Positions 42,503 through 51,585 of a stretch of DNA of 64,000 bases are shown here, in pieces. The position numbers were made by a program, and so were the translations under genes. The stretch lies in the NCBI RefSeq assembly GCF_900176515.1, contig NZ_FWXV01000002.1, positions 620,001-684,000 on the forward strand. The letters are read 5' to 3'. Source of the stretch: Kibdelosporangium aridum. Its GTDB lineage: Bacteria; Actinomycetota; Actinomycetes; Mycobacteriales; Pseudonocardiaceae. The notes under the pieces were generated by a model, which was given only the letters and a program-made list of their open reading frames with translations, ran no database searches and was not told where the DNA came from. How positions within the stretch are numbered: position 1 is the first letter of the stretch; each line of letters starts with the position of its first letter.

Positions 42503-42588
42503 AACGCCCCCTCTTAACGCGACCGGACGGCCGGGCCTGCGCCCCTGCGATAGCCTCCCGATCTGGGACTTCACTCCAGGGGGACGTG

Positions 42589-43455
42589 ATGCGCGTAACC
42601 AGGTTGGCACTCGCCGCGGTGGCACTCGTCGCCGGGTGCGGCCAGTCCGTGGCCGGTTCACCGGTGGCGAATCCGGCGGACGCCAAAGCGGCGGGTGAGC
42701 GGTTGTACAACCAGGGTGTCTCGGCGATCCAGACCTACGTCAAGGACGCGACCGACTTCCGTGGCACGGTCTACCGGTACGGCGTGATCAAGGACAAGCG
42801 GTCCGGCTCCGAGGTGAACGTCAGCATGAGGGGCGACCCGCCCGCACTGATCACCAAGATCAAGTCCACGTCGCACCCCGGCTTCGACTACGACCTCTAC
42901 CGCCCGGCCGATGGCGACCGCGAGTACATCCGGCTGGGTCCCGGCTACGCCAAGCTCGCGCCGACTCCGTGGGTCTCCGGACCGGCCAACCCGGTTTCCG
43001 GATTCGCCTGTGCCATCTCCGGTCTGCAGACGCTGTGCAAGCTCGTCGACGCGATGGACCAGTCCACCAAGGGTGGCGGGGTCAGTCCACAAGGCACACG
43101 GCTGGCCGACGGCGGAACCGAAGTGCGGACCGGGATCACGTTGAAGGCGTTCATCGACAACTCGGTCATCCCGATCCCCGCGGACATCACCGCCCTGGTC
43201 GAACCGGAGATGATGGGCCGGACCTTCCCCACCAAGATCGTCGTGAACGCCGACGGGACGCTGCGCACGGTCGAGGTCAAGGGCGAGGTTCCCGGCAAGG
43301 GCGGCAAAGTTCAGCTCGAAGTCGGCTACGAGGCACGCGGCCGCTCCGCCGCCGACGACTTCCCACCGTTGCCCGCGGCCGACCAGACCACCGCGTTGGC
43401 GGACAAGGCCGCTTCCGACGATTTCTGGGCCCGGCTCGGCGCGCTCCGCGGCTGA
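42589..43455 (+). CDS. Putative lipoprotein
   Basis: 288 aa. Signal with lipobox (LALAAVALVAGCGQS), so the mature Cys would be lipidated and anchored outside the membrane. The rest alternates strands and short helices (GTVYRYGVIKDKRSGSEVNV, DYDLYRPADGDREYIRLG, TKIVVNADGTLRTVEVKGEV), similar in style to LppX/LprG-like or LolA-like folds; this is not certain. ATG 42589 with AGGGGGA upstream. Divergent from rplM. No assigned function. Confidence 0.8.
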   Translation: MRVTRLALAAVALVAGCGQSVAGSPVANPADAKAAGERLYNQGVSAIQTYVKDATDFRGTVYRYGVIKDKRSGSEVNVSMRGDPPALITKIKSTSHPGFDYDLYRPADGDREYIRLGPGYAKLAPTPWVSGPANPVSGFACAISGLQTLCKLVDAMDQSTKGGGVSPQGTRLADGGTEVRTGITLKAFIDNSVIPIPADITALVEPEMMGRTFPTKIVVNADGTLRTVEVKGEVPGKGGKVQLEVGYEARGRSAADDFPPLPAADQTTALADKAASDDFWARLGALRG

Positions 43456-43474
43456 AGTCCCGCGACAAAGAAAA

Positions 43475-43500
43475 GGACCCCGGTCACCCGGGGTCCCTCG
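43475..43500. terminator. Bidirectional terminator between lipoprotein and esx genes
   Basis: GGACCCCGG and CCGGGGTCC arms (43475-43483, 43488-43496), 4-nt loop, between convergent genes. Confidence 0.8.
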
Positions 43501-43514
43501 TCGTTTCGGGCGGC

Positions 43515-43808
43515 TCAGCCCCAGAGACGCTTCACGCCGCTCTCGGTCTCGAAGTAGTCGGCGGCGGCCTGGGTGGTCGCGGCACCGATCTGGGCCAGGA
43601 CCTGGTTCAGGTCGTTCTGCGCCGTGTTCCAGGACTGCTGCGTCGCGTCCCACGCGTCGCGGGCCGCACCCTTGTAGGCCTCGGCCAGCGGAGCCAGCTG
43701 GCTGCGCAGGGTGTCCAGCTCGCCGTCCATCTTGGCGGCAGTGCCCTTGATCTGCGCACCGGCGGCCTCGACAGCAGCGAATTCGACCTTAATCCGACCG
43801 TCTGGCAT
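43515..43808 (-). CDS. WXG100 family protein (EsxT/EsxU-like)
   Basis: 97 aa helical hairpin, probable secreted partner of the adjacent WXG100 protein. The turn reads W53-D-A55 where WxG is expected. A C-terminal YxxxE secretion motif is present (Y85 to E89 in DYFETE). GGGAGGAA precedes ATG 43808. Position beside rplM-rpsI matches esxT (Rv3444c) of the M. tuberculosis ESX-4 locus. Confidence 0.88.
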   Translation of the reverse strand: MPDGRIKVEFAAVEAAGAQIKGTAAKMDGELDTLRSQLAPLAEAYKGAARDAWDATQQSWNTAQNDLNQVLAQIGAATTQAAADYFETESGVKRLWG

Positions 43809-43891
43809 TTCTGGTTCCTCCCAATGAGAAAGTCTGGCTCAAGCGAATGAAGTGAGAAGTTCTGACAGAAGCGAGCGATCCGCGCGACGGA

Positions 43892-44209
43892 TCAGAAGGT
43901 GAAGCCACCCTCGGCCTTGCTGAAGGTCTGCTGCGCGGCCTCTTCCTGGTGGCCGTACATCTTGGCCGACGAGGCGAGGCTCTCGCTGATGGTCTGCAGG
44001 TCCTGCAGGATCTTGTCAGCGGCGGTGTTGAACCGGGCGACCAGCGAGTGGAACGCCTGTGCTGCCGCGCCTTCCCAGGCACCCTCGAGCTGCGCCAGCT
44101 GGTTGCGCAAGTGGGTGATGTGGCCCTGCTGCGCCTCACGGACGTTGGCAGCGTCCACGGAAGCCTTGTGCAGCATGTCCGGCGTAATTTCAACGGCGCC
44201 ATTCGGCAT
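43892..44209 (-). CDS. WXG100 family protein (EsxU/EsxT-like)
   Basis: 105 aa helical hairpin with canonical WEG at 45-47 (LEGAWEGAAAQAF) and a YxxxE motif (Y85-E89 in MYGHQEE). AAGGGGG precedes ATG 44209. Forms a tandem pair with the downstream WXG100 gene, as esxU-esxT do in ESX-4. Confidence 0.9.
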   Translation of the reverse strand: MPNGAVEITPDMLHKASVDAANVREAQQGHITHLRNQLAQLEGAWEGAAAQAFHSLVARFNTAADKILQDLQTISESLASSAKMYGHQEEAAQQTFSKAEGGFTF

Positions 44210-44241
44210 TGGGAGTTACCCCCTTCTTGAAGTTCTGGTCG

Positions 44242-44260
44242 GTACGTTCTTTGTTCGTAC
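44242..44260. promoter_or_regulatory. Inverted repeat upstream of the esx pair
   Basis: GTACG and CGTAC arms separated by 9 nt, 33 bp upstream of the first WXG100 start. Possible regulator site. The surrounding 44210-44421 gap also has CGGGGTTT/AAACCCCG arms (44353-44360, 44385-44392), which may be the terminator of the upstream gene. Confidence 0.35.
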
Positions 44261-44421
44261 AACCCTTCCGACGCAGACCCTGCCAGCTCCGGTTCCACCC
44301 TGTCCGCAGAAGTTTCGAGGTAGTTGCTCTAGTAAACGCCAGACTGCGGAACCGGGGTTTATCGATGCGAATGCGAATGCCGAAAAACCCCGATCGACCT
44401 GCGGTTATGCCGATTGGACCG

Positions 44422-44631
44422 CTAGTCGCGGGTCATGATTTGCTCTTGTGAAAAGTCGTCGTCTTCGTCACTCGTCTGGGGAACCGGCGGCGCATCGGGC
44501 GCTTCCCGGCTCTCGATTCGCAACCGCGCGGTGAGCTCACGGGCCTCGGCCGCGGCCCGGCGCGCGCGGCTCACCGCGTCGTCGACCTCGCCGGAGAACT
44601 TGGCCATCGCCTCGTCGAAGCTCTGCGACAT
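44422..44631 (-). CDS. Small helical protein in T7SS locus
   Basis: 69 aa: a single long helix (FDEAMAKFSGEVDDAVSRAR, AAAEARELTARLR) and an acidic C-terminus (TSDEDDDFSQEQ). ATG 44631 overlaps the Hsp70-like gene's stop by one base (TGATG), so it is coupled to it. No family recognised; could be a soluble partner of the Hsp70-like or WXG100 proteins. Confidence 0.75.
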   Translation of the reverse strand: MSQSFDEAMAKFSGEVDDAVSRARRAAAEARELTARLRIESREAPDAPPVPQTSDEDDDFSQEQIMTRD

Positions 44632-46358
44632 CAGTTCACCTTCATCGTGCGGACCACTTGGTCGCAGGCAGCCATCACCCGGTCGCGGCCGGCCGGCGTG
44701 TACTCGCACCCGATGCTGACCTGGGCGCGCTTCTCGAACAGCACGAACCACTCCACGGTCGCGTTGTCGACCTGCTGGCGGTAGGAGACCACGGCCCGGT
44801 CGGCGAACCGGCCGTTTTCGTTCAGATCGGACAGTCTCAGGTTGGTGGACTGCTGGTACTTCTGCCGCAGCCCGCCGACCGCACGTTCCCGTTCGGCCGC
44901 CGGGTCGAAGGCCAGCGCCAGCTCCTGGACGATGATCGTGTCGAGGCCTTGTTCCGCGCCTTCCGGTTTCACCCGGACCTCGCGGTAGGTCGTGTCCGCC
45001 GCGACCTGCTTCCAGTCCTGCGGCATCGTGAACTCGTAGTCGAACTGGGCGATCGTGCGGCCGGGTGGAGCCGCGGGCGGGGTCGCCCCGCCTGATGTCA
45101 GGACAAGAACCACAACCACCACCGCGGCGATGACCGCTGCCGCCGCACCACCGAGGATCCACGGTTTCTTACTGCCGCGTTTCGGCGGCGAGGGCGGCGG
45201 AACGAACTGCTGCGGCGGCGGGGGTGCCATCGGGCGCGGTGGCTGCACGGGCGGCACCCGGACCGTCTGGATCTGGTGAACCTGCTGGACCTGAGGCACT
45301 TCGCCGGGCACGGCCTTCAGCGCGCCACGGGCCACGACCGTCTCCGGCTGGTCGAGAGTGGTCGGGATGATCCCGATCCGCTCGTGCACCAGCCGCGCCA
45401 CCATCGGGATCCGGCTTGAGCCACCGACCAGGAAAACCTGGTTGGGCTGGACACCGGACTCACGGATCGCGGCGGCGGTCAGCTCGACGGCCCGCCCCAG
45501 CGGGGCCGTGATCAACTGCTCGAGGTCGTTCCTGGTCACGTGCGCGTCGGCGAACGGAACCGGCATCGGTACGTCGGTGTACGTGTGCCGGGAGAGGGTT
45601 TCCTTGGCGCCCTGGACATCCTGCGAGACGACCCGTCTGCGCCTGCGGTCGGCGAGCTCACGGCCTTCGATCAGCGACCGCCACGCGTCCGGGTCCGTGT
45701 TGGACACCAGGCGGCCGACGTGTTGCAGCAGCGCCTGATCGACGTCCGCGCCACCGAAGGACGGGTCGCCTTTCGTTGCCAGCACTCGGAATCCGTGGCC
45801 TGGGTTGCCCGCGCGGCTGACCACGCTCACGTCCACAGTGCCGCCACCGATGTCCAGCACAGCGATCGTGTCGGCCTGCCCTGACAGGTTCTCGGCGTGG
45901 AACACCGCAGCCGCGACTGGTTCCGGCACAAGGGAAATGCGCTCGGACAGACCGTTGGCGGCCTGGCGGAGCACCCGGGTGCGGATACCGCCCCAGTCGG
46001 CCGGGTGCGTCAACACCAATTGGTCCACCCGGGCACCACCGGCGAACCGGCGTGCTTCCTGGACGGCACGGGTGAGTACCGCGCGGATCGCTTCCCTGAC
46101 AGGGACCACGCTGTTGCCGAGCAGCAGCTCTGGTTCGTCGATCCGGCGTTTGGGGTTGGGCTCGTAGCGCGACGGGTCGACCGCGGCCTGACGTTCGGCC
46201 TCCAGTCCGACGAACAACGTGCCGTCGGGCGACGCGTACACCGCCGAGGACAGCACCGGACGCCCGTCCATCGCGACGACCTGCGGTTCGCGGCCGTTGT
46301 GCGACACGGCGACACACGTGCTGGACGTCCCGAAGTCCACGGCGACGCGCAGCGTCAT
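44631..46358 (-). CDS. Hsp70-like ATPase fused to type VII secretion-associated domain
   Basis: 575 aa. Residues 1-350 are an Hsp70/actin-fold ATPase: phosphate loop 1 DFGTSSTCVAV (8-18), phosphate loop 2 DIGGGTVDV (169-177), VPEPVAAA, LVGGSSRIP (adenosine site). There is no substrate-binding domain. A Pro-rich linker, one membrane helix (401-421) and a ~150-aa outer domain (YEFTMPQDWKQVA, EWFVLFEKRAQVSIGCEYTP) follow. The outer domain and gene position match the type VII secretion-associated protein family of Rv3446c. The ATPase would sit in the cytosol and the other domain outside. A TACGAT at 46397-46402 could be its -10. Confidence 0.85.
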   Translation of the reverse strand: MTLRVAVDFGTSSTCVAVSHNGREPQVVAMDGRPVLSSAVYASPDGTLFVGLEAERQAAVDPSRYEPNPKRRIDEPELLLGNSVVPVREAIRAVLTRAVQEARRFAGGARVDQLVLTHPADWGGIRTRVLRQAANGLSERISLVPEPVAAAVFHAENLSGQADTIAVLDIGGGTVDVSVVSRAGNPGHGFRVLATKGDPSFGGADVDQALLQHVGRLVSNTDPDAWRSLIEGRELADRRRRRVVSQDVQGAKETLSRHTYTDVPMPVPFADAHVTRNDLEQLITAPLGRAVELTAAAIRESGVQPNQVFLVGGSSRIPMVARLVHERIGIIPTTLDQPETVVARGALKAVPGEVPQVQQVHQIQTVRVPPVQPPRPMAPPPPQQFVPPPSPPKRGSKKPWILGGAAAAVIAAVVVVVLVLTSGGATPPAAPPGRTIAQFDYEFTMPQDWKQVAADTTYREVRVKPEGAEQGLDTIIVQELALAFDPAAERERAVGGLRQKYQQSTNLRLSDLNENGRFADRAVVSYRQQVDNATVEWFVLFEKRAQVSIGCEYTPAGRDRVMAACDQVVRTMKVN

Positions 46359-46453
46359 CTACCCAGTCACCCCCGGAGAACTCGAAGCTTGTTCGAATCG
46401 TAGGGGGTGCCTGCCTTGTCGCTGATCGCGTGGGCGCAAACGCTTGCCGCTGG

Positions 46454-47110
46454 TCAGTCGAGCAGGCCCGCGTCATGCACCAGCAGCGCGATCTGCACCC
46501 GGTTGTTCAGCTCCATTTTCGTCAACACGCTGGAGACGTGCGTCTTGACCGTCGGCACGCTCAGGTACAGCGTCGCCGCGATCTCCGCGTTCGACTTGCC
46601 CTGGCCGACCGCCACCGCCACCTCCCGCTCCCGATCTGACAACAGGTCAAGCCGGTCACGGGCCTGAGCGCGGCGCCGGTCCTCACCGGTCTCGGCGACC
46701 CGGTCGATCAGCCGCCTGGTCACCCCCGGGGACAGCACCGGATTGCCCTGGACCACCCGGCGGACCGCCTCGACGATTTCCCCCGGCGGGGTGTCCTTCA
46801 ACAGGAACCCCGCCGCACCCGCGCGCAATGCCCGCAGTACGTGGGCATCCGCGTCGAAGGTGGTCAGGATGATCACCTCGGGCGCGTCGGGACGCGCCCG
46901 CAGCACCTCGGTCGCCGACAGCCCGTCCATCCCGGGCATCCGGATGTCCATCAGCACGACGTCCGGCGCGTGCGTGTCGACCAACGGCAGCACTTCGGTG
47001 CCGTCTTTCCCTTCGCCGACAACGGCGATATCGGGTGCGCCGCCGAACATCATGACAAGGCCCGCACGGACCAACGCGTCGTCATCGACGATCAGGACAG
47101 AGGTCGTCAC
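46454..47110 (-). CDS. NarL/FixJ-type response regulator
   Basis: 218 aa. Receiver domain with VLIVDDDALVRAG, the phospho-Asp in DVVLMDIRMPGMDG and LLKDTPP; LuxR-type helix-turn-helix at the end (LSDREREVAVAVGQGKSNAE, IAATLYLSVPTVKTHVSSVL). GTG 47110 overlaps the histidine kinase stop (GTGA). Lies directly upstream of the Hsp70-like T7SS gene in the same direction. Confidence 0.95.
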   Translation of the reverse strand: MTTSVLIVDDDALVRAGLVMMFGGAPDIAVVGEGKDGTEVLPLVDTHAPDVVLMDIRMPGMDGLSATEVLRARPDAPEVIILTTFDADAHVLRALRAGAAGFLLKDTPPGEIVEAVRRVVQGNPVLSPGVTRRLIDRVAETGEDRRRAQARDRLDLLSDREREVAVAVGQGKSNAEIAATLYLSVPTVKTHVSSVLTKMELNNRVQIALLVHDAGLLD

Positions 47111-48219
47111 GCAGGCCACGGTAGCCATGCCCGCAAACGCCATCCGTCGGTGGTCGGTCCGTGCTCCAGTCGTCCTTCGGCGAGTGCCACGCGTTCCGCC
47201 AACCCCTTCAGGCCCTGGCTGTCGGTTTCCGACGGCACCGGTTCGTTGAGCGTGTTGAACACCTCGACTGTGATGCCCTCGCCTTGTCCACCGGTCAGCG
47301 ATACCCGGACCGGCTGGCCGTGCGCGTGTTTGCGGGCGTTGGTCAGTCCTTCTTGGACGATCCGGTAGCTGGTCCGGCCGACCAGGTCCGGTACCGGCCT
47401 GGGCAGCTGCTGGTGCAGCCGCACCGTCATCCCGGCCCGGCGCGACTCGTTGATCAAGGTGTTGATGTCGGCGAACGTCGGCTGCGGCAACTCCCCGACC
47501 GGTGCCCTCAGCACCCCGATGACCTCACGCAGGTCCTGCAGGGCCTGGTGTGCGCTTTCCCTGATCACCTTGGCCGCTCTGGCGATGTCCTCGGTGGCCG
47601 CGGCCGGGTTGTACTCGAGGGCGCCCGCGTGCACGCTCAGCAACGAAAGCCGGTGGCCGAGCACGTCGTGCATCTCCCTGGCGATCTCTTCCCTGACTTG
47701 GTGCGCACGCAACTGCGCCTCGGTCTCGGCCCGATCGGCCCGGTCCTTCAACGAGATGATCAGCTGACGGCGGTGGTGGATGAACAGGCCCCAGCCGACC
47801 GCCGCGCCCTGGAGCATCAGTGCCCAGACGATCGTCCCCCATGGCCCACCCGGATCAGGACGGACGATCACGAAGATCCCCGCGGCCGCCATGCTCACCC
47901 CGAACACCGGCAACGAGACCTTCGGCGGCCGGTGCACCGCGACGGTGAACAGCGAGACGATCATCGCGCCCGCGCTCAGCTCGGAGATCGTCCCGACAGC
48001 CAGCAGGGTCAGGCACACCTGGACCGGCCAGCGCTTGCGGATCCAGATCGTGCCGCACGCGAGCAGGCCGAGGATCTGGTCGACGTCGAAGAGCCACCGC
48101 GGGTCCGGCATCGGCGCGTTGCCGTTCAACCGATCCGCCGCCGCGAGCAATCCGATCAGCGCCGCGAACAAGAACAGCATGGTGTCCACGAGCCAGTCAC
48201 GGACGCGGCGACGCTTCAT
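47107..48219 (-). CDS. NarL-type sensor histidine kinase (HisKA_3)
   Basis: 370 aa. Five or six N-terminal membrane helices without a large external loop (MLFLFAALIGLLAAAD through TIVWALMLQGAAVGWGLFI), then the phospho-acceptor helix EIAREMHDVLGHRLSLLSVHAGALE and the HATPase domain (YRIVQEGLTNARKHAHG, GLKGLAERVALAEG). An intramembrane-sensing type. ATG 48219 with the frame open further upstream. Coupled to the response regulator. Confidence 0.93.
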   Translation of the reverse strand: MKRRRVRDWLVDTMLFLFAALIGLLAAADRLNGNAPMPDPRWLFDVDQILGLLACGTIWIRKRWPVQVCLTLLAVGTISELSAGAMIVSLFTVAVHRPPKVSLPVFGVSMAAAGIFVIVRPDPGGPWGTIVWALMLQGAAVGWGLFIHHRRQLIISLKDRADRAETEAQLRAHQVREEIAREMHDVLGHRLSLLSVHAGALEYNPAAATEDIARAAKVIRESAHQALQDLREVIGVLRAPVGELPQPTFADINTLINESRRAGMTVRLHQQLPRPVPDLVGRTSYRIVQEGLTNARKHAHGQPVRVSLTGGQGEGITVEVFNTLNEPVPSETDSQGLKGLAERVALAEGRLEHGPTTDGWRLRAWLPWPA

Positions 48220-48337
48220 ATTTCCGGGACTGTACGCGGGAAGAAGAGCGGAGCCGGAAACTTGATACTTTGGTCGGAGGAATCCGGTTCCTCCGGCCGA
48301 TCCGCCACCGGCCTGCTGATTCGTAGCTTTGACGACC

Positions 48338-48562
48338 ATGCGGAAGGCCATCTCGTTCCTGGGTGTCGTGCTGCTGCTGATCGGGATCAGCGGCACCATC
48401 GACCACCTGTTCTACCAGCCGTTCTTCGGGTTCATCCTGAATTCGGTGAACCGCTGGGTGATCCCGAACATCGACTTCCTGGCCGGCTACGAGCTCTACG
48501 CCAACCTCACTGTCGCGGCCGTCGGAGCGGCGCTGGTGATCGGCGCGTACCGGTCCAACTGA
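48338..48562 (+). CDS. Small two-helix membrane protein
   Basis: 74 aa. Two hydrophobic helices (ISFLGVVLLLIGISGTI and ANLTVAAVGAALVIGAY). TAGCTT lies eight bases before ATG 48338. Divergent from the histidine kinase and convergent with mycP, with a terminator between. Function unknown. Confidence 0.7.
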   Translation: MRKAISFLGVVLLLIGISGTIDHLFYQPFFGFILNSVNRWVIPNIDFLAGYELYANLTVAAVGAALVIGAYRSN

Positions 48563-48565
48563 CGA

Positions 48566-48589
48566 GGTGCCCCCACGGCCGGGGGCACC
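48566..48589. terminator. Terminator between small membrane gene and mycP
   Basis: GGTGCCCCC and GGGGGCACC arms (48566-48574, 48581-48589), 6-nt loop, between convergent stops. Confidence 0.75.
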
Positions 48590-48595
48590 GTCCTC

Positions 48596-49999
48596 TCAGG
48601 ACTGAGGTTCGCCCTTGTTGCGGCGGATGGCGTGCATCACGAACAACGTCAGCAGCAGTATCACCACGCCACCGCCCGCGCCGATGAGCGCGATGGTCAT
48701 CGCCGTCCAGTCCTTCGGCGGGATCGGCGGCATGCTCGCCGGCATGTTCTCCGCTTTGTCGTTGGGGATCTGGTATTCCGCGGGCACCATCGCGGTCAGC
48801 GCGGCGATCGGGTTGATCATCCCGTAGCCGACCAGGTTGTCCCGGCCGCCCGGGGCCGCTGGGTGCTGCGCGGTCATCTTGATCCGGTTCATCACCTGCC
48901 GCGCGGACAGCTGCGGGAACCGCTCACGGATCAACGCCGCGAGCCCCGCGACGTACGGCGCCGCGAAGCTGGTGCCCTGGATCTCGGTCTTCTGCTGGCC
49001 CTGGAACGTCTGGTTCGCCAGCGTCCCGCCCGGGTCCAGCGAGATGATCTCCGTGCCCGGCGCGGCCACGCTCACCCACGGTCCCTGCACGCTGAACGGT
49101 GCCAGGTTGCCCTTGCGGTTCACCGCGGCCACCGAGATCACGTCGTCGGCGAACCACGGCGGCGTCACGATGTGCGTCGGGTTCTTCGGGTCTGGCCCGT
49201 TGCGCGGGTCCGTGCAGATCGGGCCCTGGTTGCCGGCCGACGCCACGACGACCTTGCCCTGGTCGACCGCGTGCCGCAGGGCTCGTTGCAGATCCCGCTC
49301 CGGCTCGGACATCGCGAAGGACGCCAGCCTGCAGTTGTCCACCGACATGTTGATCACGGTGACGTCCTGCCGGTTCGCCGCGTGGACGACCGCCTGCGCC
49401 AGCGTGTTCAGGTCACCCGCGGTCTGCTCGCCCGGGTTGGGCTTTTCCTGAGTCGGTGCGGGTGTGCCCTTGTAGAGCTCGCTGGACTGCCGGATGGCCA
49501 GGATCTTCGCGTCCGGCGCCACCCCGGTGAAGCCGATCTTGGTCAGATCTGGGCTGCGCGCCGCGATGATGCCTGCGACCTCGGTGCCGTGCCCGTCGCA
49601 GTCGTCGAAGGAATTGGAGTTCTTGCTTACGTAGTCAGCGCCCTTGAGCACGCGGCCGTTGAAGTACGGGTGATCGCCGCGCACGCCGGTGTCGATCACC
49701 GCGACCACTTGGTTCTTGCCAGTGGCGAACTTGTGCGCTTCCTCGATCCGCAGCTGCTGTTGCCCCCACGGCTTGTTGGGCAGCACCACGTTGCCGTCGT
49801 TCAACGAGCCCATGCACTGGCCCTTGAGCGAATATTCGACGTTGGTCGGCGGCGCCTGGGTGTCGCGCACCACGGGCCGGCTCAGGTTGACCTTCTCGGG
49901 TACCGGGCCTGAGGCGTTTTGCTGGGCATGGGCGGGGTTGGCCGCCAGGAAACCCGCGGCGGCCACCACCGACGCGATCTTCGTCGTTGTCCTGGCCAT
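48596..49999 (-). CDS. mycP: Mycosin, type VII secretion subtilisin-like protease
   Basis: 467 aa. Signal peptide (ASVVAAAGFLAANPAHA), N-terminal extension, then the subtilase domain with catalytic Asp103 (VIDTGVRGDHP), His137 (DCDGHGTEVAG), oxyanion Asn257 (ASAGNQGP) and Ser344 (GTSFAAPYVAG). A C-terminal membrane helix (MTIALIGAGGGVVILLLTLF) anchors it with the protease outside. ATG 49999 overlaps the eccD stop (TGATG). The mycP-eccD pair matches ESX-4 order. Confidence 0.96.
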   Translation of the reverse strand: MARTTTKIASVVAAAGFLAANPAHAQQNASGPVPEKVNLSRPVVRDTQAPPTNVEYSLKGQCMGSLNDGNVVLPNKPWGQQQLRIEEAHKFATGKNQVVAVIDTGVRGDHPYFNGRVLKGADYVSKNSNSFDDCDGHGTEVAGIIAARSPDLTKIGFTGVAPDAKILAIRQSSELYKGTPAPTQEKPNPGEQTAGDLNTLAQAVVHAANRQDVTVINMSVDNCRLASFAMSEPERDLQRALRHAVDQGKVVVASAGNQGPICTDPRNGPDPKNPTHIVTPPWFADDVISVAAVNRKGNLAPFSVQGPWVSVAAPGTEIISLDPGGTLANQTFQGQQKTEIQGTSFAAPYVAGLAALIRERFPQLSARQVMNRIKMTAQHPAAPGGRDNLVGYGMINPIAALTAMVPAEYQIPNDKAENMPASMPPIPPKDWTAMTIALIGAGGGVVILLLTLFVMHAIRRNKGEPQS

Positions 50000-51396
50000 C
50001 AGATCTTGAAGTTCAAGTGCCGCAACGTCGAGTACAGGTCCATCACGGCGAGTGCCAGCGGCAGCACGGCCGCGATGCAGATCGCCTCGAAGATCTCCAC
50101 ACCACGGCGCAGCGGCGGGGAGAACTTCTGCTCGGGGAAGATCACGCCGAGCACCAGCGCGCCGGCCGCGATCAGCAGCAGCGCGCCGAACACCCACAGC
50201 AGACGGTCGAACGCACTGGCCACGACCAGCCACCCGATCAGCACACCCGCAGCAGACAGCATGCCGGTCGCGAGCAAGGCGACTGCCTGGCTGCCGTTGG
50301 CGTACGTCCGGCCGCGCAGCAGCAGCACGAGCGTGACCACGATGGCGGTGATGATGCCCCAGACGCCCGGGGCCGTCGCGCTGATCATCGCGGAGATCGC
50401 GGCCACGATCCCGCTACCGACGATCATGCCGGTCATGTACTCGTGCGCCAGGCCCGCGCGCCGCTCGATCGAGCGGTAGTCCGGCATGGCCGTGTCTTCT
50501 TTGAGGTCTTCCGCACTGCCCGGCACGTTCGGCAGCGGCAGTTTGGCCAGTTGGATCGTCAGCCTCGGCAACATCGAGATGCCTGCGAGCGCGGCGGCGG
50601 CCGTGCCCGCGGCGATGCCCGGAGCCGGGTGGTCGATCAGCGTGCCGACGGTGAACGCCAGGATGCCGAACACCGAAGCCGTTCCGGCCGCGACGAACGT
50701 GGTCACGCCCGCACCGATCACCATGATCGACGCCGAGGCCACGATGCCCATCAGGGCCGAGCCGAGCAGGAAGTTCGCCGCGCCGAGACTGTCCGGCACG
50801 ATGTACATGCCGCTCACGAACGCCATCGGCAGACCGCCGGCCGCCGCGATCAGCACGCCCGCGGTCGACGCCTGGTAGGCCCGCGCGACCACGGCACCGG
50901 CGGCCACCGCGAGCACCGCGGTCGCACCGGCCGCGATCGCCGCGGCGAGCTGGGAGCCGCCTTGGACGGGGCCGCCCAGGAACACCGCGACAGCCGCGAT
51001 GACCAACGCGAGCGCGCCCGCGACGTAGCCGATGCGGTTGGCCGTCTGCTTGGTCCACGGCCGGAAGCTGTCCGGGCTCGACTCCGCGATCGCGTCGACC
51101 ACGTCGTCGTACAGTGGTGGCGGCGGGTTCTCGTTGCGCTTGCGCAGCTGCAACATGTCGCCGTCGACGATGCCCAACGAACCCAGCGTGCGGCTTGGCT
51201 CCAGCGGGCTGTCGCCCAGCTTCGCCAGGCACCACCCGCCGTGGCGGGCGCCGCCGTCCGGTGTTTTCTCGTTGGCCATGTCCAGCAGCATCGGCAGCAG
51301 ATCAGCCACTGATACGTCAGCGGGAAGTGCGACGTCGATGCGCGTTCTCGGCGCGACGACAGTCACCCTGCTGAACACCGTCGTACCGGTAGCCAC
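49999..51396 (-). CDS. eccD: Type VII secretion membrane channel protein EccD
   Basis: 465 aa. N-terminal ubiquitin-like domain (FSRVTVVAPRTRIDVALPADVSVADLLPMLL), linker, then about eleven membrane helices starting with GYVAGALALVIAAVAVFLGG. The family motif WTKQTANRIGYV precedes helix 1. GTG 51396 with AAGGGGG upstream. Divergent from eccC through a 189-bp gap that contains a TAGTAT at 51505-51510. Confidence 0.95.
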   Translation of the reverse strand: MATGTTVFSRVTVVAPRTRIDVALPADVSVADLLPMLLDMANEKTPDGGARHGGWCLAKLGDSPLEPSRTLGSLGIVDGDMLQLRKRNENPPPPLYDDVVDAIAESSPDSFRPWTKQTANRIGYVAGALALVIAAVAVFLGGPVQGGSQLAAAIAAGATAVLAVAAGAVVARAYQASTAGVLIAAAGGLPMAFVSGMYIVPDSLGAANFLLGSALMGIVASASIMVIGAGVTTFVAAGTASVFGILAFTVGTLIDHPAPGIAAGTAAAALAGISMLPRLTIQLAKLPLPNVPGSAEDLKEDTAMPDYRSIERRAGLAHEYMTGMIVGSGIVAAISAMISATAPGVWGIITAIVVTLVLLLRGRTYANGSQAVALLATGMLSAAGVLIGWLVVASAFDRLLWVFGALLLIAAGALVLGVIFPEQKFSPPLRRGVEIFEAICIAAVLPLALAVMDLYSTLRHLNFKI

Positions 51397-51585
51397 GCCT
51401 GCCCCCTTCGAGCTTCTGCGGAATGTCCGCCTGACCCTATGCCTCTCGCCCACTTGGCCGGGTACTTCTTCACCGAATGGCGCATCGGAGTCGGTGGGCG
51501 CCCCTAGTATGGCCGCACCGGGATCGCCTCCGCTGGCGGTTCCGCGATATGTACGTCTGTCGAACGTCGAAGAGGGGCCCACACC

